DNA from: Candidatus Thiodictyon intracellulare | GTDB lineage: Bacteria > Pseudomonadota > Gammaproteobacteria > Chromatiales > Chromatiaceae | Assembly (NCBI GenBank): GCA_016292295.1 | Contig: JADNEJ010000609.1 | Span: 1-5,686, forward strand | Direction: 5' to 3' | DNA: 5,686 nucleotides | In this document: positions 1 through 5,686 of the stretch, one piece after another | Layout: every line of letters begins with the position of its first letter | Numbering within the stretch: the stretch's first letter is position 1 | Notes under the pieces: generated by a model | Seen by the model: the letters and a program-made list of their open reading frames with translations, nothing else | What the model was told of the DNA's origin: nothing | Databases searched by the model: none | Position numbers and translations under genes: made by a program

Positions 1-86
1 GGACAGGTCGGTTGTCGTTCAAGCGTCTTCAGTTGTCGACGCTCACGATCGGTTAAAGGGACGGGGGTAGCACGCAGTAAGGGCAT
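1..86 (-). CDS. N-terminal fragment of a probable IS630-type transposase (runs off left edge)
   Basis: Reading leftwards from an ATG at 86-84, 28 codons stay open to the window edge. The peptide begins MPLLRATPVPLTDRER and continues with QLKTLERQPTC. The pattern of a short Pro/Leu-rich leader, then L(T/S)xxER..L..L.R, is what IS630-family transposases and related helix-turn-helix proteins show just before their first DNA-binding helix. No strong Shine-Dalgarno sequence precedes the ATG. Only the extreme N-terminus is visible, so neither the DDE catalytic domain nor intactness can be judged. It points out of the window, opposite to the second transposase at the right end. Another helix-turn-helix protein is possible. 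The family call is by pattern recognition from a short peptide. Confidence 0.5.
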   Translation of the reverse strand, partial: MPLLRATPVPLTDRERRQLKTLERQPTC

Positions 87-191
87 CGCAGGAAATCAGT
101 AGAATTCTAAAAAAATAGTAGCTTACGACATGTTTCCATAAATAGCATTAGAATTTCCATCGTGGGGTACTAACAGCCTGTCGGACTTAGC
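87..191. mobile_element. Probable non-coding end of the left insertion sequence
   Basis: This stretch lies upstream of the left transposase start and is far more AT-rich (about 95-160) than the rest of the window, as IS ends often are. It contains the perfect palindrome TAGAATTCTA (100-109). GGAAAT at 91-96 is matched inverted by ATTTCC at 154-159. The sequence around 170-190 (TAACAGCCTGTCGGACTTAG) resembles terminal repeats I associate with bacterial IS elements, but the partner end is outside the window, so the boundary is a guess. Confidence 0.3.
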
Positions 192-209
192 GACCGGCGC
201 CACCGCCTG

Positions 210-229
210 AAGCCCTTGAACGGGCTTTT
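210..229 (+). terminator. Terminator-like hairpin with short T-run
   Basis: AAGCCC (210-215) and GGGCTT (222-227) form a 6-bp stem around a 6-base loop, and the stem's last Ts run into TTTT at 226-229. This has the form of a weak intrinsic terminator for plus-strand transcription. No intact gene ends here. It may have served a gene lost to the adjacent IS, or it may be accidental. Confidence 0.3.
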
Positions 230-345
230 GTTGCAAACAGAGCCGCTCCACCCTGAGCGTCGGTACGAACTACGAGGCCTTGGTGTTCAAACTTGATGAA
301 CGCAATAAGGTCACGGAAATCATCCTCGGCGCGACGGCGGAATAG
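220..345 (+). pseudogene. Orphan C-terminal reading-frame remnant, unidentified
   Basis: In this frame there is no start codon, but the stretch from about 241 to the TAG at 343-345 reads as a plausible soluble protein tail (STLSVGTNYEALVFKLDE, then NKVTEIILGATAE). It has the alternating hydrophobic/charged pattern expected of beta strands. The frame is closed upstream at 208 and 217, next to the putative IS end. The simplest reading is the 3' end of a gene whose 5' part was removed or displaced by the insertion. I do not recognise the family. With only about 35 residues it could also be a chance open frame. Confidence 0.22.
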
Positions 346-529
346 GACGGGGCGGCCAGCCGAATGGGGTAAAACCGAGGCCGAATCACCGTTGCGCAGG
401 GTCTGCGCGGCAGAGACCCGGCGGCGTCATTCGGGTTACCTACGCCTTCATTGCCTTGAGTATACCCAGGCCCGGCAGGTCCTCCAAACTACGCCTTGGG
501 CGAGGCGCAGCGGAGCCTCAACTCCTGAG
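346..529. other. Non-coding stretch downstream of the response regulator
   Basis: No frame gives a protein-like product here. A 6-bp stem GGGTCT (399-404) / AGACCC (414-419) with a 9-base loop lies about 110 bases past the regulator stop, but without a T-run on either strand. The segment around 425-520 (for example GGGTTACCTACGCC and ACGCCTTGGGCGAGGCGCAG) is reminiscent of dispersed intergenic repeats common in GC-rich proteobacteria. Only one copy is present in the window, so repetition cannot be shown. Confidence 0.3.
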
Positions 530-1177
530 TCAAGAAGCCGGTGGTTCGTGACATGGCAGCATCCCCGCTTGCACCGCATAGCGCACAACGGCTGCCACGG
601 AGTGCGATCTCATTTTATACATCAATCGGTTGCGGTAAGTATCAACAGTACGCGGACTGATGGCTAAGACCTGGGCGATATCCTTGCTGCTGCGGCCTAG
701 GGCGACCAGGCGGATGACCTCCCGCTCACGGAGGGACAGGGCTATAGGCATCTGGCCGTTACGTTACAGGGCGCGGAGCTTGGCTCGGATGGACGGTGTA
801 ACGAAGGTCCCGCCGGCGGCAATGCTGCGCACTGCCAGGACCAGTTCCTCGAACGAGTTGTCCTTGAGGACATAGCCGACCGTACCCGCCTCCTGCGCCT
901 CCAGGGCAGCGGCGGGGTCATCATGCATGGTGAGCAGCAGGCAGCGGGTGTCAAGCCCCGCGGCCTCGACCTGGCGCACGACTTCGATGCCGGTGGCCTG
1001 GGGCATCGACAGGTCCAGGATGGCAAGGTCGGGATTGAGAGTCTCGATAAGCTGGAAGGCGGCGGCGCCGTCGGTGGCCTGGGCGAGCAGAGTGAGATCC
1101 AGCTCGGCCTGAAGCAGTGCGGCAAGCCCCTGGCGAACGATGGCGTGGTCATCGGCAAGGATGACGCCTATGGGCAC
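530..1177 (-). pseudogene. NarL/LuxR-type response regulator split by one in-frame stop codon
   Basis: A 215-codon gene of normal length for the NarL/FixJ family. The receiver (residues 1-~122) has the acidic pair D9-D10, phospho-acceptor D55 in ILDLSMP, T83 and K105 in GYVLKD. The LuxR-type helix-turn-helix (about 147-205) begins LSLREREVIRLVALGRSSKD and includes ISPRTVDTYRNRL. At codon 138 (764-766) a TAA interrupts the linker, and the frame continues unchanged on both sides, so one base change, most simply CAA (Gln) to TAA, explains it. The chosen start is GTG at 1177, with AGGGAG eight bases upstream. This begins the protein at PIGVILADDH, as in relatives. The gene starts 16 bases after the kinase remnant's stop, an operon arrangement. 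As it stands it would give a receiver without DNA-binding domain. The helix-turn-helix part has its own in-frame ATG at 751, so a separate short product is conceivable. Confidence 0.85.
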
Positions 1178-1185
1178 AGGATGAG

Positions 1186-1191
1186 CTCCCT
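1186..1191 (-). promoter_or_regulatory. Ribosome binding site fixing the response-regulator start
   Basis: AGGGAG on the minus strand lies eight bases before the GTG at 1177 and within the short gap after the kinase stop (1194-1196). It supports the GTG start over the upstream ATG at 1249, which would overlap the kinase and add residues unlike any receiver domain. Confidence 0.6.
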
Positions 1192-1193
1192 GG

Positions 1194-1620
1194 TCAGGGG
1201 GGAACGCAGATGCGCACGACAGTCCCCCTGCCGCGTGTGCTGCGCACACAGGCGCGCCCCAGGACGCCCGCGGCGCGCTCCTGGATCATGCACAACCCGA
1301 GCCCCGCGGGATGCGCGCCGGTAGGGCTGGTGTCGAAGCCGACCCCGTCGTCACCGAGCCTCGCGACGCTCGGCCAGCGCCCGCGCCTGCTTGAAGCCCA
1401 GGTTGAGCGCCTGCATGGTCTGATCGACCCCGTCGTGCAGGACAGCGGCCAGGCGGCTCCGGGCCACCCGCTTGACCTCGTTGCGTAGGCGGCGCACCTC
1501 CTGGGCCTGTGCGGCGCGGGTGCTTTGGGTCTGGATGCCGAACGCGAGGTCGTCGGCCAACTCGGTGAGCAGAGCCACCTCGGGCGCATCGAAGGCGTCC
1601 GGCGTGTCGGCGAATACACA
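1194..1620 (-). pseudogene. Sensor histidine kinase remnant (HisKA_3 / HATPase type), 5'-truncated and internally deleted
   Basis: Two frames together spell parts of a NarX/DegS-like kinase. From 1620 the peptide CVFADTPDAFDAPEVALL looks like the end of a GAF/PAS sensor domain, followed by a coiled linker and the dimerisation/phosphotransfer box with the His in AAVLHDGVDQTMQAL. This frame ends at TGA 1351-1353. Near 1355-1375 the homology jumps, one frame over, to DDGVGFDT (G1 box) and GLGLCMIQERA (G2 box), ending RGRGTVVRICVPP at 1194. Only about 30 residues separate the His from DDG, against well over 100 in intact relatives, so the ATP-binding N-box region is gone. The sensor N-terminus is also missing: the sequence becomes glycosyltransferase 3' end eight bases upstream. 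It would have phosphorylated the downstream regulator. In this state it cannot bind ATP normally. The ligand sensed is unknown. Confidence 0.82.
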
Positions 1621-1628
1621 TGAGCGGC

Positions 1629-2665
1629 TCAGGCAGCGGCGGGGCGCCAGCCGGCCTCCCGATAGACGTCCAGGAGGCGCAGCAGGACCGCTTCCGGCGT
1701 ATAGCGGGCGGCAATCGTGGCCTGCGCCGCGCGGCTGTGCGCGACCCGGCCTGCCGCGTCCAGGTCCGCCCAGGCGTGCACCGCCGCGGCTAAGGCCGGC
1801 AGGTCGAGCGGCGGCACCAGCCAGCCGTTGCGCCCCGCGTCGATCAGACTCAGCAGACCGCCCACCGCGAAGGCGGCCATCGGCACCCTGTGGACAACCG
1901 CCTCGAGCGCGGCCATAATAAGCAGCAGGCCCTTGTGTCGGGAGCTCATGCACAGGAGCCCGATCGCCCCCCAGACCGGCGCTATCGAGGGCTGCTTACC
2001 GGCAAAGCGTATCCGCGGGTAGAGCGGCTTGCAGCTCGGCACGCAGAGGGCCGTCCCTATAGACCACGAAATCCACCCCCGGCACCTGCTCACTCAAGCG
2101 GCAGAAGAGATCAGGGCACTTCTCAAGGCTCAGCCGCCCGACGAACCCGGCATCCCGCGTCCACTGCGTCGGCGCCGCCGCCAGGGGTACGAGGTTGTCG
2201 ATCACCCGGGTGCGGCGGGGCAGCCGGCCGGCGATCGGCCGGCTCACCGCCACGATGCCGCCGGCGAGACCGGCGGTCGCCCGATTCAGGATGTTGTAGT
2301 AACGCACCATTCCCGGACCCGGTTCGCCCGCGTGGTAGGTACTCACACAGCCCCCCCCCAAAGCGAGCGGCGATCCGGCCAAAAACCCCGACCTTGTAGC
2401 CGTGGATGTGCAGCAGCCCGGACGGCGCCGCGACCAGGGTAGCGCGCAGTCCTTGCCAGCCGCCCGCGAAGACATCGCACGCAATCCCCTGCCCGGCCAG
2501 GGCCGCTGCCATGGGGTGAAGGCCGTGGTCCTTGAGAAAGACCACCCGCACCGGCATATTACGGCCATGCAGGGCGACGGCCAGGGCCAGCACATGGGAC
2601 TCGACTCCGCCGAAGCTGCTGCTGTCCAGCAGCAGCCAGATGGCCCCGGGGGCGGGCAGGCCCAT
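1629..2665 (-). pseudogene. Glycosyltransferase family 4-like (GT-B fold) pseudogene with two frameshifts
   Basis: Three frames join into one ~345-residue GT4-type enzyme of near-normal length, probably for lipopolysaccharide or exopolysaccharide sugar transfer in the cytoplasm. The N-terminal acceptor domain runs from MGLPAPGAIWLLLD through SSSFGGVESHVLALA to HIHGYKVGVFGRIAARF. At a nine-G run (2351-2359) the frame shifts to VSTYHAGEPG, then GRLSLEKCPDLF (the usual GT4 donor-domain motif), and ends at a stop near 1996. A second shift near 2014-2022 moves to RIRFAGKQPSIAPVW and on to the C-terminus at TGA 1629-1631. Key residues have also drifted. The first Glu of the EX7E motif is Lys (SSRHKGLLL), with two extra residues before the second Glu (ALEA). 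The Gly normally in VYGDGP is Arg (VVYRDGP). ATG 2665 was chosen because the homology starts just after it; an ATG at 2767 in the same frame would add an unlikely 34-residue leader. Confidence 0.8.
2351..2359. repeat. Homopolymer run of nine C/G at the frameshift point
   Basis: Nine consecutive C on the plus strand (G on the coding strand) sit exactly where the glycosyltransferase frame breaks. With eight G the reading frame continues from the N-terminal domain straight into VSTYHAGEPG; with nine it does not. Polymerase slippage at such runs is the usual mechanism of phase variation in surface-polysaccharide genes, and also of simple decay and of sequencing error. Confidence 0.75.
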
Positions 2666-2737
2666 GACCGCACCATCGCCGTCCGGTCGGGCCGCCCATT
2701 GTCCACCGGCACCGTCGATTCGGTCCGGCCGATCATT

Positions 2738-2751
2738 ATTATACTTATAAT
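2738..2751. promoter_or_regulatory. AT-rich palindrome, candidate divergent promoter/operator upstream of garA
   Basis: ATTATA-CT-TATAAT is a perfect 14-base palindrome inside a short AT-rich island (about 2731-2768) in otherwise GC-rich DNA. It provides a consensus -10 hexamer TATAAT in both directions: plus strand 2746-2751 towards garA and minus strand 2743-2738 towards the glycosyltransferase. No good -35 TTGACA-like element is visible at 16-18 bases, so any promoter would need an activator. The sequence GATCATT occurs on each side (2731-2737 and 2762-2768). The symmetry could equally be an operator. It does not match the OxyR or PerR consensus as I know them. Confidence 0.4.
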
Positions 2752-2858
2752 CCATTTTCCAGATCATTGCCCCTTCCGTAGAGTGCAGTAAATGGGCGGG
2801 GACATCACCGCACCAAGACTTGACGAGCCACGGTTCAGCAACCTAGGAGACCTCAGAA

Positions 2859-3599
<741 letters not shown>

Positions 3600-3612
3600 A
3601 GGAAGCAGGTTT

Positions 3613-3865
3613 CTCACAAAGACACAAAGACGCCAAGATCATTAGGTTCGATATCAGCGGTACGCCGTTCACCCCAGGGGCCTTGATCATAATTCCGCCT
3701 ACCTTGTTCAGTCCAGGCGTCGCTGCCCCCATGCAGAACATGGTCTTGCGCGCGCAAACCCACATGGGCAGGCCCGTCTTGGGCGGAGTTGTAATCAAGG
3801 GCACCCCAGGGATTGCCTGGCCGGCACAGCCACTTCGTTCTTGATTTTTTGCATCTTCGCGTGAG
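3613..3865. repeat. Long imperfect palindrome (possible MITE-like element) between garA and garB
   Basis: The ends are inverted copies: CTCAC then AAAGAcaCAAA from 3613, and GTGAG at 3861-3865 preceded by the complement of AAGAtgCAAA. Inside, CTTGATCATAATTCCGCC (3682-3699) is mirrored by GGCGGAGTTGTAATCAAG (3782-3799) with 15 of 18 positions complementary. The centre is the perfect palindrome TTGCGCGCGCAA (3746-3757). The left arm is some 20 bases longer than the right. The left end also has ACAAAGAC twice in tandem (3616-3631), a motif seen in dispersed intergenic repeats of many bacteria. No encoded protein looks real and no clear target duplication is visible. It fills most of the 295-base gap in what should be a tight operon, suggesting a non-autonomous insertion. 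A structured regulatory RNA is the alternative. Confidence 0.5.
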
Positions 3866-3894
3866 CCGATTCCTAACCCCCGGAGCACCACGCA

Positions 3895-5274
3895 ATGAGC
3901 CAACACTTCGATCTGATCGCCATCGGCGGCGGCAGCGGCGGACTGGCGGCGGTTGAGCAGGCCGCCCAGCTGGGGCGGCGGGTCGCGGTCATCGACCCCG
4001 GACCCTTGGGCGGCACCTGTGTCAATCGCGGCTGTGTGCCCAAGAAGGTCATGTGGTACGCGGCGCAACTGGCCCAGGCGGTGCGCGACGGAGCCGGCTT
4101 CGGCGTGCGCACCAAGGAGCAGTACTTCGACTGGTCGGCCCTGGTTACCGGGCGCAACCAGTTCGTCGATGGCATCAACAACTATTGGGACGGCTATGTG
4201 AAGCAGGAGGGCATCACCAACATCAGCGGCCACGCCCGCCTGGTCGATGCCTGCACCGTTGAGGTCGACGGCAACCGCTACAGCGCCGACCACATCGTAA
4301 TCTCCACCGGCAACCGCCCCCTGGTCCCGCGGGTGCCCGGGGCCGAGCTTGGCATCACCTCGGACGGATTCTTTGAACTGGCGCAGCAGCCGCGCCGTGT
4401 GGCGATCATCGGCGGCGGCTATGTCGGCGTCGAACTTGCCGGCGTGCTACGCGCACTGGGGTCCGAGGTGACCGTGGTCACCCTGGAGGAGCGGGTACTG
4501 TGGCTCTTCGACCCGATGGTCGGCGAGGCACTGGCCCAGACCATGAGCCAAGAAGGTATCCGCCTGGGCCTCCAGTTCGAGGTCGCGGCGCTGGAGCGAC
4601 GAGCCGACGGGCTGGCGCTGATCCCGCGCACCGGCGAGCCGCTGACCGACTTCGACACCATTATCTGGGCCGTCGGCCAGGCGCCCAACAGCGCCGACCT
4701 GCGCCTGGAGGCGGCCGGGGTCGAGGTCGCGCCTAACCGACTCATCAAGGTCGACTCCTTCCAGAACACCAACGTAGCAGGCATCTATGCCATCGGTGAC
4801 GTCACTGGCCGCGAACCCTTGACCCCTGTCGCCATCGCCGCCGGTCGCCGCCTAGCCCGGCGCCTCTTCAACGGCGAGACCGATCTGAAACTCGACTACG
4901 ACAACGTCCCTACCGTGGTCTTCTCCCACCCCCCGGTCGGCCGGGTCGGCCTCACCGAGCCCGAGGCCCGCGCCCGCTACGGTGACACCCTGACGGTCTA
5001 CGAGACCCGCTTCAGGCCCATGCGCTATGCTCTCAACGAGCACGGCCCTCAGACCGCCATGAAGCTCGTCTGCGCCGGTCCCGAAGAGCGCGTGGTCGGC
5101 ATCCACCTGATCGGCGACGGGGTCGACGAGATGCTCCAGGGCTTCGCCGTTGCGCTCAAGATGGGCGCCACCAAGGCGGATCTCGACGATACCGTCGCCA
5201 TCCACCCCACCAGCGCGGAAGAACTTGTAACGCTCAAGGTCGCGGTGCGGCGGCCCGGCGACGCGTTACCCTAA
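3895..5274 (+). CDS. garB: Glutathione (amide) reductase, NAD(P)H-dependent flavoprotein disulfide reductase
   Basis: 459 residues, the normal length for glutathione reductases. In order: FAD-binding GGGSGG (11-16); redox disulfide C42-x4-C47 in [16 protein letters not shown](P) Rossmann motif [10 protein letters not shown] (173-182); second FAD motif AIGD ending at D302; dimerisation domain with [10 protein letters not shown]; and the catalytic pair H437/E442 in HPTSAEE. It reduces the disulfide of a glutathione-type thiol, here most likely that oxidised by the upstream peroxidase, in the cytoplasm as a homodimer. The cofactor loop after the second beta strand reads [12 protein letters not shown] (195-206). 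The two Arg that hold the NADPH 2'-phosphate in E. coli Gor align with Leu and Trp, and Glu is present, which suggests NADH use, as reported for C. gracile glutathione amide reductase. GGAG lies nine bases before the ATG. The frame is intact. Ordinary glutathione reductase (gor) is the alternative name. Confidence 0.93.
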   Translation: MSQHFDLIAIGGGSGGLAAVEQAAQLGRRVAVIDPGPLGGTCVNRGCVPKKVMWYAAQLAQAVRDGAGFGVRTKEQYFDWSALVTGRNQFVDGINNYWDGYVKQEGITNISGHARLVDACTVEVDGNRYSADHIVISTGNRPLVPRVPGAELGITSDGFFELAQQPRRVAIIGGGYVGVELAGVLRALGSEVTVVTLEERVLWLFDPMVGEALAQTMSQEGIRLGLQFEVAALERRADGLALIPRTGEPLTDFDTIIWAVGQAPNSADLRLEAAGVEVAPNRLIKVDSFQNTNVAGIYAIGDVTGREPLTPVAIAAGRRLARRLFNGETDLKLDYDNVPTVVFSHPPVGRVGLTEPEARARYGDTLTVYETRFRPMRYALNEHGPQTAMKLVCAGPEERVVGIHLIGDGVDEMLQGFAVALKMGATKADLDDTVAIHPTSAEELVTLKVAVRRPGDALP

Positions 5275-5279
5275 CGGAG

Positions 5280-5298
5280 GCGGGGCGTCTAGCCCCGC
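5280..5298 (+). terminator. GC-rich hairpin just after garB
   Basis: GCGGGGC (5280-5286) and GCCCCGC (5292-5298) form a perfect 7-bp stem with a 5-base loop, starting six bases after the garB stop codon. There is no T-run behind it, so it is a poor intrinsic terminator on its own. It may act with the two hairpins that follow or protect the mRNA 3' end. Confidence 0.45.
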
Positions 5299-5300
5299 AC

Positions 5301-5327
5301 AGGGGGCGGGCCCCGCTCCAGCCCCCT
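5301..5327 (+). terminator. Second hairpin of the garB trailer
   Basis: AGGGGGC (5301-5307) pairs with GCCCCCT (5321-5327) as a perfect 7-bp stem. The 13-base loop begins GGGCCCC and could itself pair within or with the first hairpin, so alternative folds are likely. No T-run follows. Confidence 0.35.
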
Positions 5328-5329
5328 CT

Positions 5330-5360
5330 CGTGACACCGCTCCGTTGGAGCGGTGTCACG
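5330..5360 (+). terminator. Perfect 14-bp hairpin closing the garB trailer
   Basis: CGTGACACCGCTCC (5330-5343) is the exact reverse complement of GGAGCGGTGTCACG (5347-5360), separated by GTT. It is the strongest secondary structure in the window. Its position 55 bases after garB suggests transcription termination or 3'-end stabilisation. It lacks a T-run on either strand, so a protein-binding palindrome or a repeat/IS target is also possible. Confidence 0.6.
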
Positions 5361-5543
5361 CCTGTGTCAGACGCTATGCGCCGCGAGCCTCGGCGGACGT
5401 TCGGCTTCCCGTGCTCCCAACCGTATATACCTGAGGAAATGAAAATCTGACTTCACTTTCGTCAGGATGTATATATGCCTCATCTGAGATTTTCGCTCAA
5501 GACCCCTAGCGTAACCGGCCGACGTCGATATATTATCGTCCCT
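5361..5543. mobile_element. Probable non-coding left end of the right insertion sequence
   Basis: No credible gene. An AT-rich island at about 5421-5495 holds the inverted pair GAAAATCT (5441-5448) / AGATTTTC (5487-5494) and two TATATA tracts (5424-5429 and around 5471-5476). Such composition fits an IS end or a small element beside it. IS630 elements insert at TA dinucleotides, of which several occur here, so the exact boundary cannot be set. A small stem CGATA-TAT-TATCG (5526-5538) sits just before the transposase ATG and may act on its translation. Confidence 0.35.
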
Positions 5544-5686
5544 ATGCTCGACTAGGCCCTCTTCACCGAACAACTCGCCGAGCTGTGTGCCGCTCACCGG
5601 CGTACGCGCGACCAGCGCGAGGCCGACCGCATCAAGGTGGTCGTGTCGCTGGCGGGCGGCTGGTCGGCAGAGCAGGTCGCCGAAGT
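5544..5686 (+). pseudogene. N-terminus of an IS630-family transposase with a stop at codon 4 (runs off right edge)
   Basis: From ATG 5544 the frame reads M-L-D-stop (TAG 5553-5555) and then ALFTEQLAELCAAHRR, followed by TRDQREADRIKVVVSLAGGW and SAEQVAEV to the edge. The segment AHR..D.READRIK.V..LA.GWS.EQVAEV is characteristic of the first helix-turn-helix of IS630-family transposases. No other ATG, GTG or TTG lies in frame between the TAG and the conserved region, so normal initiation would fail unless a CTG is used or the TAG is read through. The DDE catalytic domain lies outside the window. It reads away from garB and opposite to the left transposase, whose N-terminal sequence is clearly different, so the two are not copies of one IS. 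Confidence 0.7.

Noticed and set aside
293..667. 124-codon plus-strand frame over the regulator 3' end and non-coding DNA
   Set aside because: Arg/Ser-rich composition with no motif, no ribosome binding site, and antisense to the clearly conserved helix-turn-helix domain.
742..1158. Minus-strand frame overlapping the receiver domain in another frame
   Set aside because: Pro/Ser/Arg-rich shadow of the receiver, whose D9-D10, D55, T83 and K105 identify the real frame.
1890..2399. 169-codon plus-strand frame antisense to the glycosyltransferase
   Set aside because: Low-complexity Arg/Pro-rich translation typical of antisense frames in GC-rich DNA; GT4 motifs lie on the other strand.
2820..2848. 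TTGACG as a -35 element for garA
   Set aside because: The corresponding -10 position falls on the garA ribosome binding site and has no TATAAT-like sequence.
3616..3631. Tandem ACAAAGAC as the start of a CRISPR or long tandem array
   Set aside because: Only two adjacent 8-base copies, with no spacers and no further units.
5367..5597. 76-codon minus-strand frame before the right transposase
   Set aside because: Overlaps the conserved transposase N-terminus in antisense and has no motif or ribosome binding site.

Overview
The window looks like a degraded, insertion-sequence-bounded stretch of a GC-rich gammaproteobacterial chromosome. It carries one intact two-gene module. That module, a hybrid peroxiredoxin-glutaredoxin followed by a glutathione-reductase-type flavoenzyme with an NADH-like cofactor loop, matches the garA-garB (glutathione amide) pair described in the purple sulfur bacterium Chromatium (Marichromatium) gracile. 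A purple sulfur bacterium of the Chromatiaceae is therefore the best guess. This rests on gene content and base composition only.

Layout. 1-86 (minus) is the N-terminus of a probable IS630-type transposase running off the left edge, with an AT-rich IS end beside it. 190-530 holds only a terminator-like hairpin, an orphan reading-frame remnant and non-coding sequence. 530-1620 (minus) is a broken two-component system. Its NarL/LuxR-type response regulator is interrupted by a single in-frame TAA exactly between receiver and DNA-binding domain. Its histidine kinase has lost its 5' part and the segment between the phospho-acceptor His and the G1 box. 1629-2665 (minus) is a family-4-like glycosyltransferase broken by two frameshifts, one of them at a run of nine G. 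2738-2751 is an AT-rich palindrome that could be a divergent promoter or operator. 2859-5274 (plus) is garA then garB, separated by 295 bases containing a ~250-base imperfect palindrome. 5280-5360 has three hairpins in a row after garB. 5544-5686 (plus) is the start of a second IS630-type transposase running off the right edge, with a stop at codon 4.

How it works together. GarA would reduce peroxides in the cytoplasm using a glutathione-type thiol, and GarB would recycle the resulting disulfide with NAD(P)H. The minus-strand genes appear to be non-functional relics, with both ends of the window occupied by outward-facing transposase genes. This fits a decaying accessory segment in which the peroxide-defence pair has been preserved. 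I see no convincing undescribed multi-gene system. The most unusual items are the split regulator, the G-run frameshift and the palindromic element inside the gar locus.
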